Positions 52,021 to 61,347 of a DNA stretch of 64,000 bases are shown in pieces. The notes under the pieces are model-generated. The model worked only from the letters and a program-made list of their open reading frames with translations. It had not been told where the DNA came from and made no database searches. The position numbers were made by a program, and so were the translations under genes. The stretch is from Geotalea toluenoxydans JCM 15764 (GTDB lineage Bacteria > Desulfobacterota > Desulfuromonadia > Geobacterales > Geobacteraceae): NCBI RefSeq assembly GCF_001311985.1, contig NZ_BBCJ01000020.1, positions 21,384 through 85,383 on the forward strand, written 5' to 3'. The first letter of the stretch is position 1; the number at the start of each line of letters is the position of its first letter.

Positions 52021-52320
52021 ATGACCAGCAAATGGGAAGAGCGGGAAAAAGCACTGGAAAATCAATATATTTACAATGAGGAAAAGAAGAAGATCGAGCA
52101 GATGAGGGAGACAGCCCGCGAAGAGGTCATAAGAACCTATTGCAAAAACCGTTGTCCAAAATGCAGTGCGGCCATTGAACCCATGACCTTTCGCGGTGTA
52201 CCCCTCGACAAATGTCCGGCTTGCGGCGGCATTTGGCTTGGTCCCAACGACCTGCAGATCCTGGCGTCGAAGGACCACCGGAGCTGGTTCGAAAAGTGGT
52301 TCAAGGAAGAGGAGCAGTGA
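52021..52320 (+). CDS. TFIIB-type zinc-ribbon protein
   Basis: A 99-residue protein starting at ATG 52021 (after AAAGGAGGTTTTT). A charged N-terminal helix (EEREKALENQYIYNEEKKK) precedes a zinc ribbon CPKCSAAIEPMTF...LDKCPACGGIWLGPND, the zf-TFIIB family signature. The C-terminus is rich in aromatic and acidic residues. These proteins are widespread and of unknown function. A terminator follows. Confidence 0.88.
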   Translation: MTSKWEEREKALENQYIYNEEKKKIEQMRETAREEVIRTYCKNRCPKCSAAIEPMTFRGVPLDKCPACGGIWLGPNDLQILASKDHRSWFEKWFKEEEQ

Positions 52321-52343
52321 CTGCTGATCGATCCTGTTAATTA

Positions 52344-52381
52344 AAAAAAGGCCCATCGCTCTAAATGCGCTGGGCTTTTTT
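52344..52381 (+). terminator. Rho-independent terminator
   Basis: GCCCATCGC and GCGCTGGGC form a stem with one internal mismatch, with A-rich and T-rich flanks, just after the zinc-ribbon gene and before the convergent MshEN gene. Confidence 0.8.
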
Positions 52382-52425
52382 GCAGGCTTCAAGTAAAAGG
52401 GAAGTCTGGACCACTCTCTTCGTTT

Positions 52426-53594
52426 TCAGGTCATGAGGATTTTGCTTTTGAGAATGAGAATCTCAAAGGCCATGGCAGCTTTGCCAATGACCTTTTGCAT
52501 GTTGACGACCCGGTCTCCCAGGGGGGCCTTTCCACCTTCCACATATAATATGGATACGGCCCTGCCCATCATCACCAACGGCACCAGCAGTGCGGTGGCC
52601 GGTTTTCCCCCACCCATGGCTGTCAGCATGGTGCTGTTGGCTGGAGTGTCTGCCAGAGGCCCGAGATAGAAGCTCTTCCCTTCGGCGACGATCTGCAGCA
52701 CAGATTGCATTTTCAAGGGGATTTGGAAATCCTCGAAGCCGGCAACCGGCTTGCCTTGGGAAAGGGCGTTCCAGCCGCTGGCTGTGTTGCCCTTGACCAT
52801 GAAAAGGGCTACGCGGTCAAACTCCTGCCCGACAAAGGTGACGATCAGATTGGCAATGGCATCCCGATCCTCTGCCTCGGCCAGTTCCATGGAAAAGGTG
52901 TCGATGGTGTATTTTTCGATGGTCTCATTGACGATACTTGTGGAGACAGCGGGGGGCGTGGGGGATGGCGAAAGGGCGAAATCGTAATTATCCAGCTCGG
53001 ACAGGAGGGGTAGCTCAATAACCTCTTCTTTCTGGAGTACGGCCGCAGGCTTTGCTGCTTGAGGTTCCGGCACCTTGGCCTTGTTTGCTGTGTCAGCGCC
53101 TGCACTCCTGGCAGCCCTCGCTTGTCGCCGTCCCCCATTGGCCACAGTAATGTAGCGCGTTTCCCGTTTGATCCCGTAATGCTTCTCAAGGGCAAGGATA
53201 ATGCTGAGTTCCGTTGCAATGAGAGGCATAACGATAAAACCTGTCATAAAAGAGATTTCATCGATGGAGCCAGATTGGAGGGATCCTCCATGGCCACGTA
53301 AAGCTTTTTCTTATCCAGCCCCAGGGGTACGACCCGGTATTTTCTTACTATCTCTTTGGGGATGAGCTTTAATGCACCGGGATGGAGGTTGATCAACTGC
53401 TCTTTGCCGGCACAGGGAACGCCAAGCTTTTTGCTTAGAAACTGGGCCAGTTCCTCTTCCTCGATGTAACCCATTTCGATGAGGTTTGTGCCGATCTTGC
53501 CGCCGAAAATAACCTGGCTTTTCAGGGTTTCATCAAGTTCAGCCTGGGTTATTATCCCCGATTCCACCAGCATCTCACCCAGTTTAAGCGCCAT
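52426..53594 (-). CDS. MshEN-domain protein with GAF-like C-terminus (frameshifted)
   Basis: A 389-residue protein. Residues 1-150 are a GspE N-terminal (MshEN) domain with the tandem motif LGEMLVESGIITQAELDETL and IGTNLIEMGYIEEEELAQFL, the pattern that binds c-di-GMP in MshE. A basic/proline-alanine linker (about 155-215) leads to a GAF-like domain (about 230-385). No ATPase domain follows, so this is a sensor or adaptor. ATG 53594 is preferred because GGGGGAT lies five bases upstream. A missing base near 53268 splits the frame; repair gives NLASIDEISFMTGF. No operon partner is seen. Confidence 0.82.
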
Positions 53595-53758
53595 CACATC
53601 CCCCAGCATCTTGCAAATTTTCCATACTCTAAATGTTCAATCATACACTGTCAACGTCAACCTCATTTGCCATCTGTGGCTATTGATGGAACCGGCAATT
53701 TTGACTGTAATTGCTTTGCCGGTAGAATAAATACACATCACTGCATCAGAGGCGCCAT

Positions 53759-54796
53759 ATGACCCCTCAGTTTCATCCATTCCTCATTAATGATCCATTC
53801 GACGATCCGGGACTTTACATCGATTTTCTCTTCGAGCGGCGAGCGATTCTCTTCGACCTTGGCGACCTGTCAAACCTCTCGGCGCGAAAGCTTCTGCGGG
53901 TAAGCCACATCTTTGTCTCCCACACCCATGTGGATCATTTTATCGGCTTTGATCAGCTGGTCCGCACCTGTCTGGGGCGCGACAAAAGAATCCACCTTTA
54001 TGGCCCCTCCGGCTTTGTCGAGCAGATTGAACATCGTCTGGCCGGATACACCTGGAACCTGGTTGAGAATTATCCAACCGATTTCACCGTTGTTGCCGTT
54101 GAAGTGGATGGGGACGGTTCTGCGCTCTCTGCCGAATTCCATTGCCGTGAAGGTTTCCACAGGAGCGTCGGCCGCTCATTTATGGTTGACCATGGGCTAT
54201 TGCTGGATGAGGAGAATTTCTCGATCCGTTGTGCCTGCCTCGATCACAGGACCACCAGCCTCGCCTTCTGTCTTGAGGAAAAGCAGCACGTAAACGTAAT
54301 GAAAAACCGCCTGGAAAATCTTGGCCTTGAAGTGGGGCCGTGGCTGGCCGACTTGAAACGGGCGGTCCTGCAGGAAAAGCCGGATGATACGATCATTCGG
54401 GCATCGTGGAAGAAGGCAGGAGGTCACGAGGAGCGTGAGATGAAGCTGGGCGACCTGAAGGGCCGGGTATTGCAGGTGGTACCGGGGCAGAAGATTGCCT
54501 ATGTGACAGACGTGGTCTTTTCCCCCGCCAATGCAGGGAAAATAGTCACTCTTGTCCACGATGCCGATTATCTTTTTATTGAATCCACTTTCCTGAATGA
54601 GGAGGCTGACCGGGCCAGGGTAAAATGTCACCTGACCGCAGCCCAGGCCGGCTCACTGGCCCGCCAGGCGGGCGCGACCAGGGTGACCCCTTTTCATTTC
54701 TCGGCCAAGTACAACGGCGAAGGCTACCGCCTTGAACGTGAATTGACAGAAGCTTTTGTCGGAGGGGCTACAGCATCGATCCGGCTACAGGAGTAG
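53759..54796 (+). CDS. Ribonuclease Z-like metallo-beta-lactamase-fold protein
   Basis: A 345-residue hydrolase. The metal motif VSHTHVDHFIGFDQL (HxHxDH) lies near residue 60; a later conserved histidine region is VTPFHFSAKYN, and VTDVVFSPANAGKI carries the bridging aspartate. The fold fits RNase Z (tRNA 3' processing) and related enzymes, but the sequence differs from canonical RNase Z in the start and lacks the usual flexible arm. The frame is intact. Function is assigned only at superfamily level. Confidence 0.75.
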   Translation: MTPQFHPFLINDPFDDPGLYIDFLFERRAILFDLGDLSNLSARKLLRVSHIFVSHTHVDHFIGFDQLVRTCLGRDKRIHLYGPSGFVEQIEHRLAGYTWNLVENYPTDFTVVAVEVDGDGSALSAEFHCREGFHRSVGRSFMVDHGLLLDEENFSIRCACLDHRTTSLAFCLEEKQHVNVMKNRLENLGLEVGPWLADLKRAVLQEKPDDTIIRASWKKAGGHEEREMKLGDLKGRVLQVVPGQKIAYVTDVVFSPANAGKIVTLVHDADYLFIESTFLNEEADRARVKCHLTAAQAGSLARQAGATRVTPFHFSAKYNGEGYRLERELTEAFVGGATASIRLQE

Positions 54797-54873
54797 ACCT
54801 TGTCATAGTCATAGCTGGAACATTTATTTATTCGCAATTTCGATCGGGATCGTGTGAAATCAGTCCTTTTTTG

Positions 54874-54903
54874 TTGACAACTAAGCGTTCGGGCAAATAA
54901 TAT
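54874..54903 (+). promoter_or_regulatory. Sigma-70-type promoter for leuB
   Basis: TTGACA at 54874-54879 and TAATAT at 54898-54903 with 18 bases between, 42 bases before the leuB ATG. Confidence 0.6.
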
Positions 54904-54944
54904 CGACCAATTTTTTAAATTGATAATGCGGGGGGAGATGAACA

Positions 54945-56033
54945 ATGACAAAAGCTTTCAAAGTGGCAGTTCTGCCCGGTGATGGTATCGGCCCTGAGGT
55001 TATGGCCGAGGCGCTGCGGGTTCTGGACGCCGTCGAAACAAAATACGATGTGAAATTCGAGCGCACCCACGCCAATGTGGGGGGAGCCGGCATTGATAAT
55101 GAGGGCAAGGCCCTCCCGGAAACTACCGTCAATATCTGCAAGGCTGCCGATGCAATTCTTTTCGGTTCGGTGGGCGGCCCCAAATGGGAAACCCTGCCAC
55201 CCGATGAGCAGCCGGAGCGGGGGGCATTGCTTCCTTTGCGCAAGATATTCGGCCTCTATGCCAATCTGCGTCCTGCCATCATTTTCCCATCCCTCACCGG
55301 CGCCTCGTCACTGAAGGAAGAGGTGATTGCCGGCGGCTTCAACGTGCTGGTGGTCCGTGAACTTACCGGCGGTATCTATTTCTCACAGCCAAAGGGGATC
55401 GAGGGCCAGGGACGCGACCGGATCGGCATCGATACCATGAAGTACAGCGTACCGGAGATCGAGCGCATTACCCATGTTGCTTTTCAGGCGGCTCGCAAGC
55501 GTTCAAAGAAGGTCTGCTCCATCGACAAGGCCAATGTTCTTTCTTCATCGGTTCTCTGGCGCGAGGTGGTGACCGGCATCGGCAAGGAATATCCCGATGT
55601 GGAGCTGACCCACATGTACGTAGACAACGGGGCCATGCAGCTGGTGCGCTGGCCCAAGCAGTTCGACGTCCTGCTTTGCGAAAACATGTTTGGCGATATC
55701 CTTTCCGATGAGGCCGCCATGCTGACTGGCTCCCTGGGGATGCTCCCCAGCGCTTCACTGGCAGAAGGGACCTTCGGCATGTATGAGCCATCCGGCGGCT
55801 CGGCGCCTGATATTGCAGGTCAGGGCATTGCCAACCCCATTGCCCAGATCCTGTCGGCGGGCATGATGCTGCGCTATTCCTTCGGTTTGGTCGAGGCCGC
55901 CGATGCCATCGATAAGGCAGTGGCCAAAGTTCTCGACCAAGGCTACCGGACCAGGGACATCTATCAGAAAAAGGATGGCGAGAAGCTGGTCAACACCAGC
56001 GAGATGGGCAAGGCCATAATCGCCGCACTGTAA
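54945..56033 (+). CDS. leuB: 3-isopropylmalate dehydrogenase
   Basis: A 362-residue enzyme of leucine biosynthesis that oxidises and decarboxylates 3-isopropylmalate with NAD. Signatures: [13 protein letters not shown] at the start, [24 protein letters not shown] and the [20 protein letters not shown] metal/substrate region, then [14 protein letters not shown]. Start follows CGGGGGGAGATGAACA. The frame is intact. asd follows 95 bases later. Confidence 0.97.
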   Translation: MTKAFKVAVLPGDGIGPEVMAEALRVLDAVETKYDVKFERTHANVGGAGIDNEGKALPETTVNICKAADAILFGSVGGPKWETLPPDEQPERGALLPLRKIFGLYANLRPAIIFPSLTGASSLKEEVIAGGFNVLVVRELTGGIYFSQPKGIEGQGRDRIGIDTMKYSVPEIERITHVAFQAARKRSKKVCSIDKANVLSSSVLWREVVTGIGKEYPDVELTHMYVDNGAMQLVRWPKQFDVLLCENMFGDILSDEAAMLTGSLGMLPSASLAEGTFGMYEPSGGSAPDIAGQGIANPIAQILSAGMMLRYSFGLVEAADAIDKAVAKVLDQGYRTRDIYQKKDGEKLVNTSEMGKAIIAAL

Positions 56034-56128
56034 TCGATCTGCACCGAAATGTATTAAAATTGTTGCAAATTTCCCCCTGGAATGTTCATAATTGACCTTC
56101 AAAACTTCAATGGAAGAGGAACAAACAT

Positions 56129-57229
56129 ATGAAAGTCGGAATTGTCGGTTGGCGCGGTATGGTTGGATCGGTCCTCATGCAGCGGATGCAGGAGGAAAAA
56201 GATTTCAGTCTCGGTTTCGAGCCGGTATTTTTTACCACCTCACAGGCCGGTCAGCCTGCCCCCATGAATGCCGGAACCCTGAAAAAAGCCGATGATATAG
56301 AGGAATTGAAAAAGCTCGATATTATCATCACCTGCCAGGGTGGTGACTACACCAAGGCCGTACACCCTGAGTTGCGCAAGCAGGGCTGGCAGGGCTATTG
56401 GATAGACGCCGCCAGCACCCTGCGTATGGAAGACAATGCGGTCATTATCCTCGACCCGGTAAACCGTAACGTTATAGACGCCGCCCTGGCCAAAGGCCAG
56501 AAGGATTTCATCGGCGGCAACTGCACCGTAAGCCTGATGCTCATGGGCCTTGGCGGGTTGTTCCGGGCAGGTCTGGTGGAGTGGCTCACCTCCATGACCT
56601 ATCAGGCGGCAAGTGGTGCAGGCGCTCCCAATATGCGTGAGCTGTTAAGCCAGATGGGGGTTCTCCACGGCGTGGTTGCCGAGGAACTGAAAAACCCTGC
56701 TTCTGCAATCCTGGAGATCGACCGCAAGGTGACCACCACCCTGCGGGATGGCTCCTTGCCCACCAAGGAGTTCGGCTTTCCTCTGGCGGGAAGCGTTCTT
56801 CCCTGGATCGACCGGGAGGTGGAAGACGGGCAAAGCCGTGAGGAGTGGAAAGGTTATGCCGAGACCAACAAGATCCTCGGCACCTCTTCACCGATCCCTG
56901 TGGATGGCATCTGTGTACGGGTCGGCGCCATGCGCTGCCACAGCCAGGCCCTGACCATAAAGCTGAATAAGGATGTACCCATTGCCGACATCGAGAGCTT
57001 GATCAAGAATGACAATCAGTGGGTAAAGTTTGTACCCAATACAAAGGCAGAGACGTTGACCGAACTGACTCCGACGGCGGTGTCCGGTTCGCTGACTGTC
57101 CCGGTCGGCCGGGTACGGAAGATGAAGATGGGCCCTCAATACCTGTCGGCCTTTACTTGTGGCGATCAGCTGTTGTGGGGGGCGGCGGAGCCGTTGCGGA
57201 GAATGCTCCGCATACTCCTTGAGAAATAA
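56129..57229 (+). CDS. asd: Aspartate-semialdehyde dehydrogenase, E. coli type
   Basis: A 366-residue enzyme that reduces aspartyl phosphate to the semialdehyde, leading to lysine, threonine and methionine. The start [20 protein letters not shown] is the NADP loop of the enterobacterial-type family; the catalytic cysteine is in [13 protein letters not shown], and [12 protein letters not shown] contains the conserved histidine. ATG 56129 follows GAAGAGGAACAAACAT. The frame is intact. A second, different asd lies downstream. Confidence 0.95.
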   Translation: MKVGIVGWRGMVGSVLMQRMQEEKDFSLGFEPVFFTTSQAGQPAPMNAGTLKKADDIEELKKLDIIITCQGGDYTKAVHPELRKQGWQGYWIDAASTLRMEDNAVIILDPVNRNVIDAALAKGQKDFIGGNCTVSLMLMGLGGLFRAGLVEWLTSMTYQAASGAGAPNMRELLSQMGVLHGVVAEELKNPASAILEIDRKVTTTLRDGSLPTKEFGFPLAGSVLPWIDREVEDGQSREEWKGYAETNKILGTSSPIPVDGICVRVGAMRCHSQALTIKLNKDVPIADIESLIKNDNQWVKFVPNTKAETLTELTPTAVSGSLTVPVGRVRKMKMGPQYLSAFTCGDQLLWGAAEPLRRMLRILLEK

Positions 57230-57235
57230 TTACAT

Positions 57236-57333
57236 GGATGCGACTTTCGCACAGTAGCTGCGTAAGTCTTCGGGGGGTACCTAGCCTCCTCGCAGCTCCT
57301 CGACAGCCTTGCTACTGCACGAAATCCACATCC
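57236..57333. repeat. Large imperfect inverted repeat between the two asd genes
   Basis: The arm 57236-57258 and the reverse complement of 57311-57333 match at 18 of 23 positions (both begin GGATG and end CAGTAGC). Inside, AGCTGCG (57256-57262) pairs with CGCAGCT (57291-57297). The element could fold into a branched hairpin of about 98 nucleotides. It may be a dispersed intergenic repeat or a structured RNA in the mRNA. Confidence 0.6.
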
Positions 57334-57346
57334 AACAGGTATAAAG

Positions 57347-57370
57347 ACGCCCCTCTCGGGGCGTTTTTTA
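57347..57370 (+). terminator. Rho-independent terminator
   Basis: ACGCCCC-TCTC-GGGGCGT followed by T5 just upstream of the second asd ribosome site. It ends the leuB-asd transcript or acts as an attenuator for the downstream gene. Confidence 0.85.
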
Positions 57371-57398
57371 TTTTACGTATTTAAGGGAGGTATTGGTA

Positions 57399-58417
57399 AT
57401 GAGTAAAAAATGGAATATAGCCATTGTCGCGCCACCGGCGCGGTTGGCGCCCAGATGATCGAGTGTCTTGAGGAGCGTGATTTCCCGGTAGGGAAGATAA
57501 AATACCTGGCCAGCAGCCGCAGTGCCGGAGAAATACTGGAATTTAAGGGTAAGGCGGTCCTGGTCGAGGAATTGACCCATGATTCTTTCGACGGCATCGA
57601 CATCGCCCTCTTTTCCGCAGGGGGTGAGCGTTCCAAGGAGTTTTGCCCCTCTGCCGCCAAAGCCGGGGCAATCTGCATCGATAATTCCAGCGCCTGGCGC
57701 ATGGACGCGGACGTGCCGCTGGTAGTGCCGGAGGTGAATGCCCACGCCATTGCCGGGTATAAGAAAAAAGGGATTATCGCCAATCCCAACTGTTCCACCA
57801 TCCAAATGGTGGTAGCTCTCAAACCCCTCCATGACCATGCCCGGATCAAGCGCATCGTCGTTTCCACCTATCAGGCCGTTTCCGGTACCGGCAAGAAAGC
57901 CATTGAAGAACTGCGTGTCCAAGTGGGAGAGCTTCTCAATGGCCGTCCTGCCAACACCGAAGTTTACCCCCATCAGATTGCCTTCAACTGTCTGCCCCAG
58001 ATCGATTCCTTCTGCGATAACGGCTACACCAAGGAAGAGATGAAGATGGTCAATGAAACGCGCAAGATAATGGAAGCCGACATCAAGGTTACGGCGACTA
58101 CGGTGCGGGTTCCCGTTTTCTTCGGCCACTCCGAATCGATCAATATTGAGACAGCGAAGGAAATTTCTGTTGCGACGGCCATGGAGCTGATCGCTGCGGC
58201 ACCTGGCTGTGAGCTGGTTGATGACGTTGCAGAAGGTATGTATCCCATGCCTGTTGATGCAGCCGGGCAGGATTTTGTCCAGGTTGGACGGATTCGCAAG
58301 GATGAATCTATCGAAAATGGCCTCAACCTATGGGTGGTAGCCGACAATATCCGCAAAGGGGCGGCCACCAATGCGGTGCAGATAGCCGAGATTCTCGTTC
58401 AGGATCACTTGAAATGA
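57399..58417 (+). CDS. asd: Aspartate-semialdehyde dehydrogenase, second paralogue (frameshifted)
   Basis: A 339-residue enzyme of the other bacterial asd group. ATG 57399 follows TTAAGGGAGGTATTGGTA. G for GG at 57429 splits the frame after ten codons; repair gives WNIAIVGATGAVGAQM with the NADP loop. Active-site cysteine: IANPNCSTIQMV; conserved histidine: FFGHSESINIE. Also VVPEVNAHAI. Most Geobacter relatives use this type; why a second enzyme of the E. coli type lies immediately upstream is not clear. truA follows 18 bases later. Confidence 0.95.
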
Positions 58418-58435
58418 GCTGCTTTCGTGTAATTT

Positions 58436-59169
58436 ATGCGCGCCATTAAGCTGATTATTGAGTACGATGGTACCGCCTATTGTGGCTGGCAGTTGCAGCC
58501 AAACGGCATCAGCATTCAGCAGGTCATGGAAGAGGCCCTGAAAAAGATGCTGGGGCAATCGGTTCGTCTTCATTCTTCGGGTCGTACCGATGCCGGTGTA
58601 CACGCCCTGGGGATGGTGGCGGTCTTTAAAACGGAAAAAGAATTGCCGGTCCGCGCCTTTTCTGATGGGCTCAATTGCCTTCTTCCCTCCGATATCGCCG
58701 TCAGGGATGCCGCTGAAGTGCCACTTTCATTCAACCCACGTGCCGATGCGGTCAGCAAACATTATCGATACACCATATATAACGGCAAGCGGCGCTCTCC
58801 ACTGACGCGGCTTACCTCCTGGCATTTGCGGGGTGTACTGGATATGGAATCGATGCAGCAGCTGCCGCCCATTTTGTCGGCGAGCATGATTTTGCTGCCT
58901 TCCGCGCTTCCAATTGCGCTGCAAAAACCACCGTCCGGCGACTGTTTCATGTCTCGGTTGTCAAAGTCGGCGACTCTGTCATTATTGATGTGCATGGCTC
59001 CGGGTTTCTCAAAAATATGGTGCGAGTTATTGCCGGAACGTTGGTGGCAGTGGGACGGGGGAAACTGCACCCAGGCGCTATTCCCCTGTTGTTTGCCGAA
59101 GGAGACAGGGCTGCATCCGGCATCACTGCCCCGCCGCAGGGACTTTGTCTCATCGAAGTCATTTATTGA
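58436..59169 (+). CDS. truA: tRNA pseudouridine synthase A (frameshifted)
   Basis: A 244-residue enzyme that forms pseudouridine at tRNA positions 38-40. The start is ATG 58436 with MRAIKLIIEYDGTAYCGWQ; the catalytic aspartate is in SGRTDAGVHALG. One G is missing at 58861; repair gives MQQAAAHFVGEHDFAAFRA and the second half ends APPQGLCLIEVIY at the TGA 59167-59169. No ribosome site is obvious. It follows asd closely. Confidence 0.95.
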
Positions 59170-59199
59170 GTTTTTAGAAATATCCAGAAAGAATTTTTC

Positions 59200-59228
59200 T
59201 TGACAGTATCTGGCTGATGTATTATGTT
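59200..59228 (+). promoter_or_regulatory. Sigma-70-type promoter for rplM-rpsI
   Basis: TTGACA at 59200-59205, a 17-base spacer and TATGTT at 59223-59228, 53 bases before the rplM start. Confidence 0.65.
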
Positions 59229-59281
59229 ACGAACTTTCTGTGATCCAGTATGAATAAATTTCAGCCAGTTGTGAGGGTTAG

Positions 59282-59712
59282 ATGAAGACTACGCAAGTTG
59301 CGAAAAAAGATGAAGTGACCAGGGATTGGTATCTGGTCGATGCTGATAATAAGGTTCTCGGCAGGATCGCTACCGAAATAGCCAATGTGCTTCGCGGTAA
59401 GAACAAGCCTACATTTACGCCCAGCGTTGATACCGGCGATTTCGTGATAGTTGTTAATGCCGACAAGATCCAGCTTACCGGCAACAAGAATGCAGACAAG
59501 ATCTACTACAGCCACTCCGGATTCCCCGGTGGACTCAAAGAGATTTCTGCCGGCAAACTGCTGGAGAAGAAACCTGAAGACCTCATCAAGAAAGCTGTTA
59601 AGGCATGTTGCCGAAAAACAAGCTGGCCCGCCATATGATCAAGAAGCTGAAGATCTATACTGGAACGGACCATCCCCATGCGGCCCAGCAGCCCAAGGCA
59701 CTGAGCATATAA
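59282..59712 (+). CDS. rplM: Ribosomal protein L13 (frameshifted)
   Basis: A 143-residue 50S subunit protein. Start ATG 59282 follows TGTGAGGGTTAG. Family motifs: [39 protein letters not shown] and, after repair, [20 protein letters not shown]. At 59602-59603 GG should be GGG. An essential protein cannot plausibly be disrupted here, which makes it one of the best controls for the indel interpretation. rpsI follows. Confidence 0.97.
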
Positions 59713-59746
59713 ATTTTTGATTCTATTGAGATCAGGAGATAGAAAA

Positions 59747-60139
59747 ATGGCAGCAGCAAGCTTTTACGGAACAGGGAAAAGGAAATCCTCCATCGCCAGG
59801 GTGTGGTTGAAGCCGGGAACAGGCGTCATAACAGTCAATCACAAGACCCTCGATGAGTACTTCGGTAGGGAAACTTCCAAGATGGTTGTCAAGCAGCCCC
59901 TTGAGCTGACCGAGAACCTGGGCAAGTTTGATATCTACGTGACCGTCAGCGGTGGTGGAGACTCCGGCCAGGCCGGCGCCATCAAGCATGGCATTACCAA
60001 GGCTCTGCTTGAAGTTGATGCGGCGCTGCGCACCCCGCTGAAAAAGGCTGGCTTTGTTACCCGCGATTCACGCATAAAAGAGCGTAAGAAATACGGCAAG
60101 AAATCTGCCCGTGCCAGCTTCCAGTTCTCCAAGCGTTAA
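59747..60139 (+). CDS. rpsI: Ribosomal protein S9
   Basis: A 130-residue 30S protein with an intact frame. ATG 59747 follows ATCAGGAGATAGAAAA. Sequence features: [19 protein letters not shown] near the start, [15 protein letters not shown], and the basic C-terminus [13 protein letters not shown] whose end reaches the P-site tRNA. The rplM-rpsI pairing is nearly universal. Confidence 0.98.
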   Translation: MAAASFYGTGKRKSSIARVWLKPGTGVITVNHKTLDEYFGRETSKMVVKQPLELTENLGKFDIYVTVSGGGDSGQAGAIKHGITKALLEVDAALRTPLKKAGFVTRDSRIKERKKYGKKSARASFQFSKR

Positions 60140-60178
60140 TCGGAGCTGTTCTTCGCGACAACAAAATAATGCTATCAA

Positions 60179-60211
60179 GGGGAAAATCCAGGAAGGATTT
60201 TCCCCTTTTTT
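60179..60211 (+). terminator. Rho-independent terminator after rpsI
   Basis: GGGGAAAATCC and GGATTTTCCCC pair perfectly around a five-base loop and are followed by six T. Confidence 0.92.
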
Positions 60212-60247
60212 CATTGACGGGTTCAATTTATTAAGGGAGGTAACCAC

Positions 60248-61288
60248 ATGTTGAAGGTTGCAATTGTAGGTGCCAGCGGTTATACGGGCATTGAGCTGTT
60301 ACGGCTGCTTCACGGACACCCCGAGGTTGCCGTCACCTGTGTGACATCGGAGCAGAGCGCCGGTAAAAATGTGGCTGAAATATTTCCCACCTTGCGCAGC
60401 CGCTACAATTTGGTGCTGGAGAACCTGGAACCGGTGCGGATTGCTGAGCGGGCCGATTTCATATTCACCGCACTGCCACACAAGGCGGCCATGGAAGTGG
60501 TCCCCACATTCCTGAAGCTTGGCAAGCGGGTGGTGGATCTTTCAGCGGATTATCGTCTGCATGATGCCAAGGAGTACGCGGCATGGTATGAGCCCCACAT
60601 GAATCCTGAGCTTTTGAAAAAGGCCATATACGGCCTGCCGGAACTGCGGCGGGAAAAAATTGCCGAGGCAGACCTGGTCGCCAATCCGGGGTGTTACCCG
60701 ACCAGCATCATTCTCGGACTGGCGCCGCTCCTGAAAAAGAAACTCGTAAATCCTGCAACTATTATTGCCGATTCGAAGTCGGGGGTCAGCGGGGCAGGGC
60801 GCAGTGCCAAGGTCGACAATCTGTACTGCGAAGTGAACGATGGATTCAAGGCCTATGGTGTCGGCGGGGTTCATCGCCATATCCCCGAAATTGAGCAGGA
60901 GCTTTCCCTTCTTGCAGGGAAACAGCTGACCATTACCTTTACTCCCCACCTGGTTCCCATGGACCGGGGCATCCTCTCAACCATTTATGCCGCACCTGCA
61001 GGCGAAGCCTCTTTGGCCGGACTTGTTGAGCTGTATCGGGATTTTTACCATGGCGAGGCCTTTGTGCGAGTGTTGCCTGAAAATAACTTTCCGTCCACCG
61101 CCTTTGTGCGCGGTTCCAACTTCTGTGACATCGGGTTGACGGTCGATAAGAGGACTGGCAGGATTGTCATTGTTTCGGCCATCGATAATCTCATAAAGGG
61201 TGCCTCCGGTCAGGCCATACAAAATATGAACATTATGAACGGCTTTCCGGAGAACCTTGGTCTGGAGTCTCTGGGGCTGTTTCCGTGA
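60248..61288 (+). CDS. argC: N-acetyl-gamma-glutamyl-phosphate reductase
   Basis: A 346-residue arginine biosynthesis enzyme that reduces N-acetylglutamyl phosphate to the semialdehyde. [20 protein letters not shown] is the NADP loop, [13 protein letters not shown] the catalytic cysteine, and [16 protein letters not shown] with [16 protein letters not shown] the substrate-site histidine region. ATG 60248 follows TTAAGGGAGGTAACCAC. The frame is intact. Confidence 0.97.
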   Translation: MLKVAIVGASGYTGIELLRLLHGHPEVAVTCVTSEQSAGKNVAEIFPTLRSRYNLVLENLEPVRIAERADFIFTALPHKAAMEVVPTFLKLGKRVVDLSADYRLHDAKEYAAWYEPHMNPELLKKAIYGLPELRREKIAEADLVANPGCYPTSIILGLAPLLKKKLVNPATIIADSKSGVSGAGRSAKVDNLYCEVNDGFKAYGVGGVHRHIPEIEQELSLLAGKQLTITFTPHLVPMDRGILSTIYAAPAGEASLAGLVELYRDFYHGEAFVRVLPENNFPSTAFVRGSNFCDIGLTVDKRTGRIVIVSAIDNLIKGASGQAIQNMNIMNGFPENLGLESLGLFP

Positions 61289-61347
61289 GCTTATGCGTCT
61301 TTCTGGCTGGCTGCGTCACATGTTTGTCGAAAAAGGATCTGCAGTAA

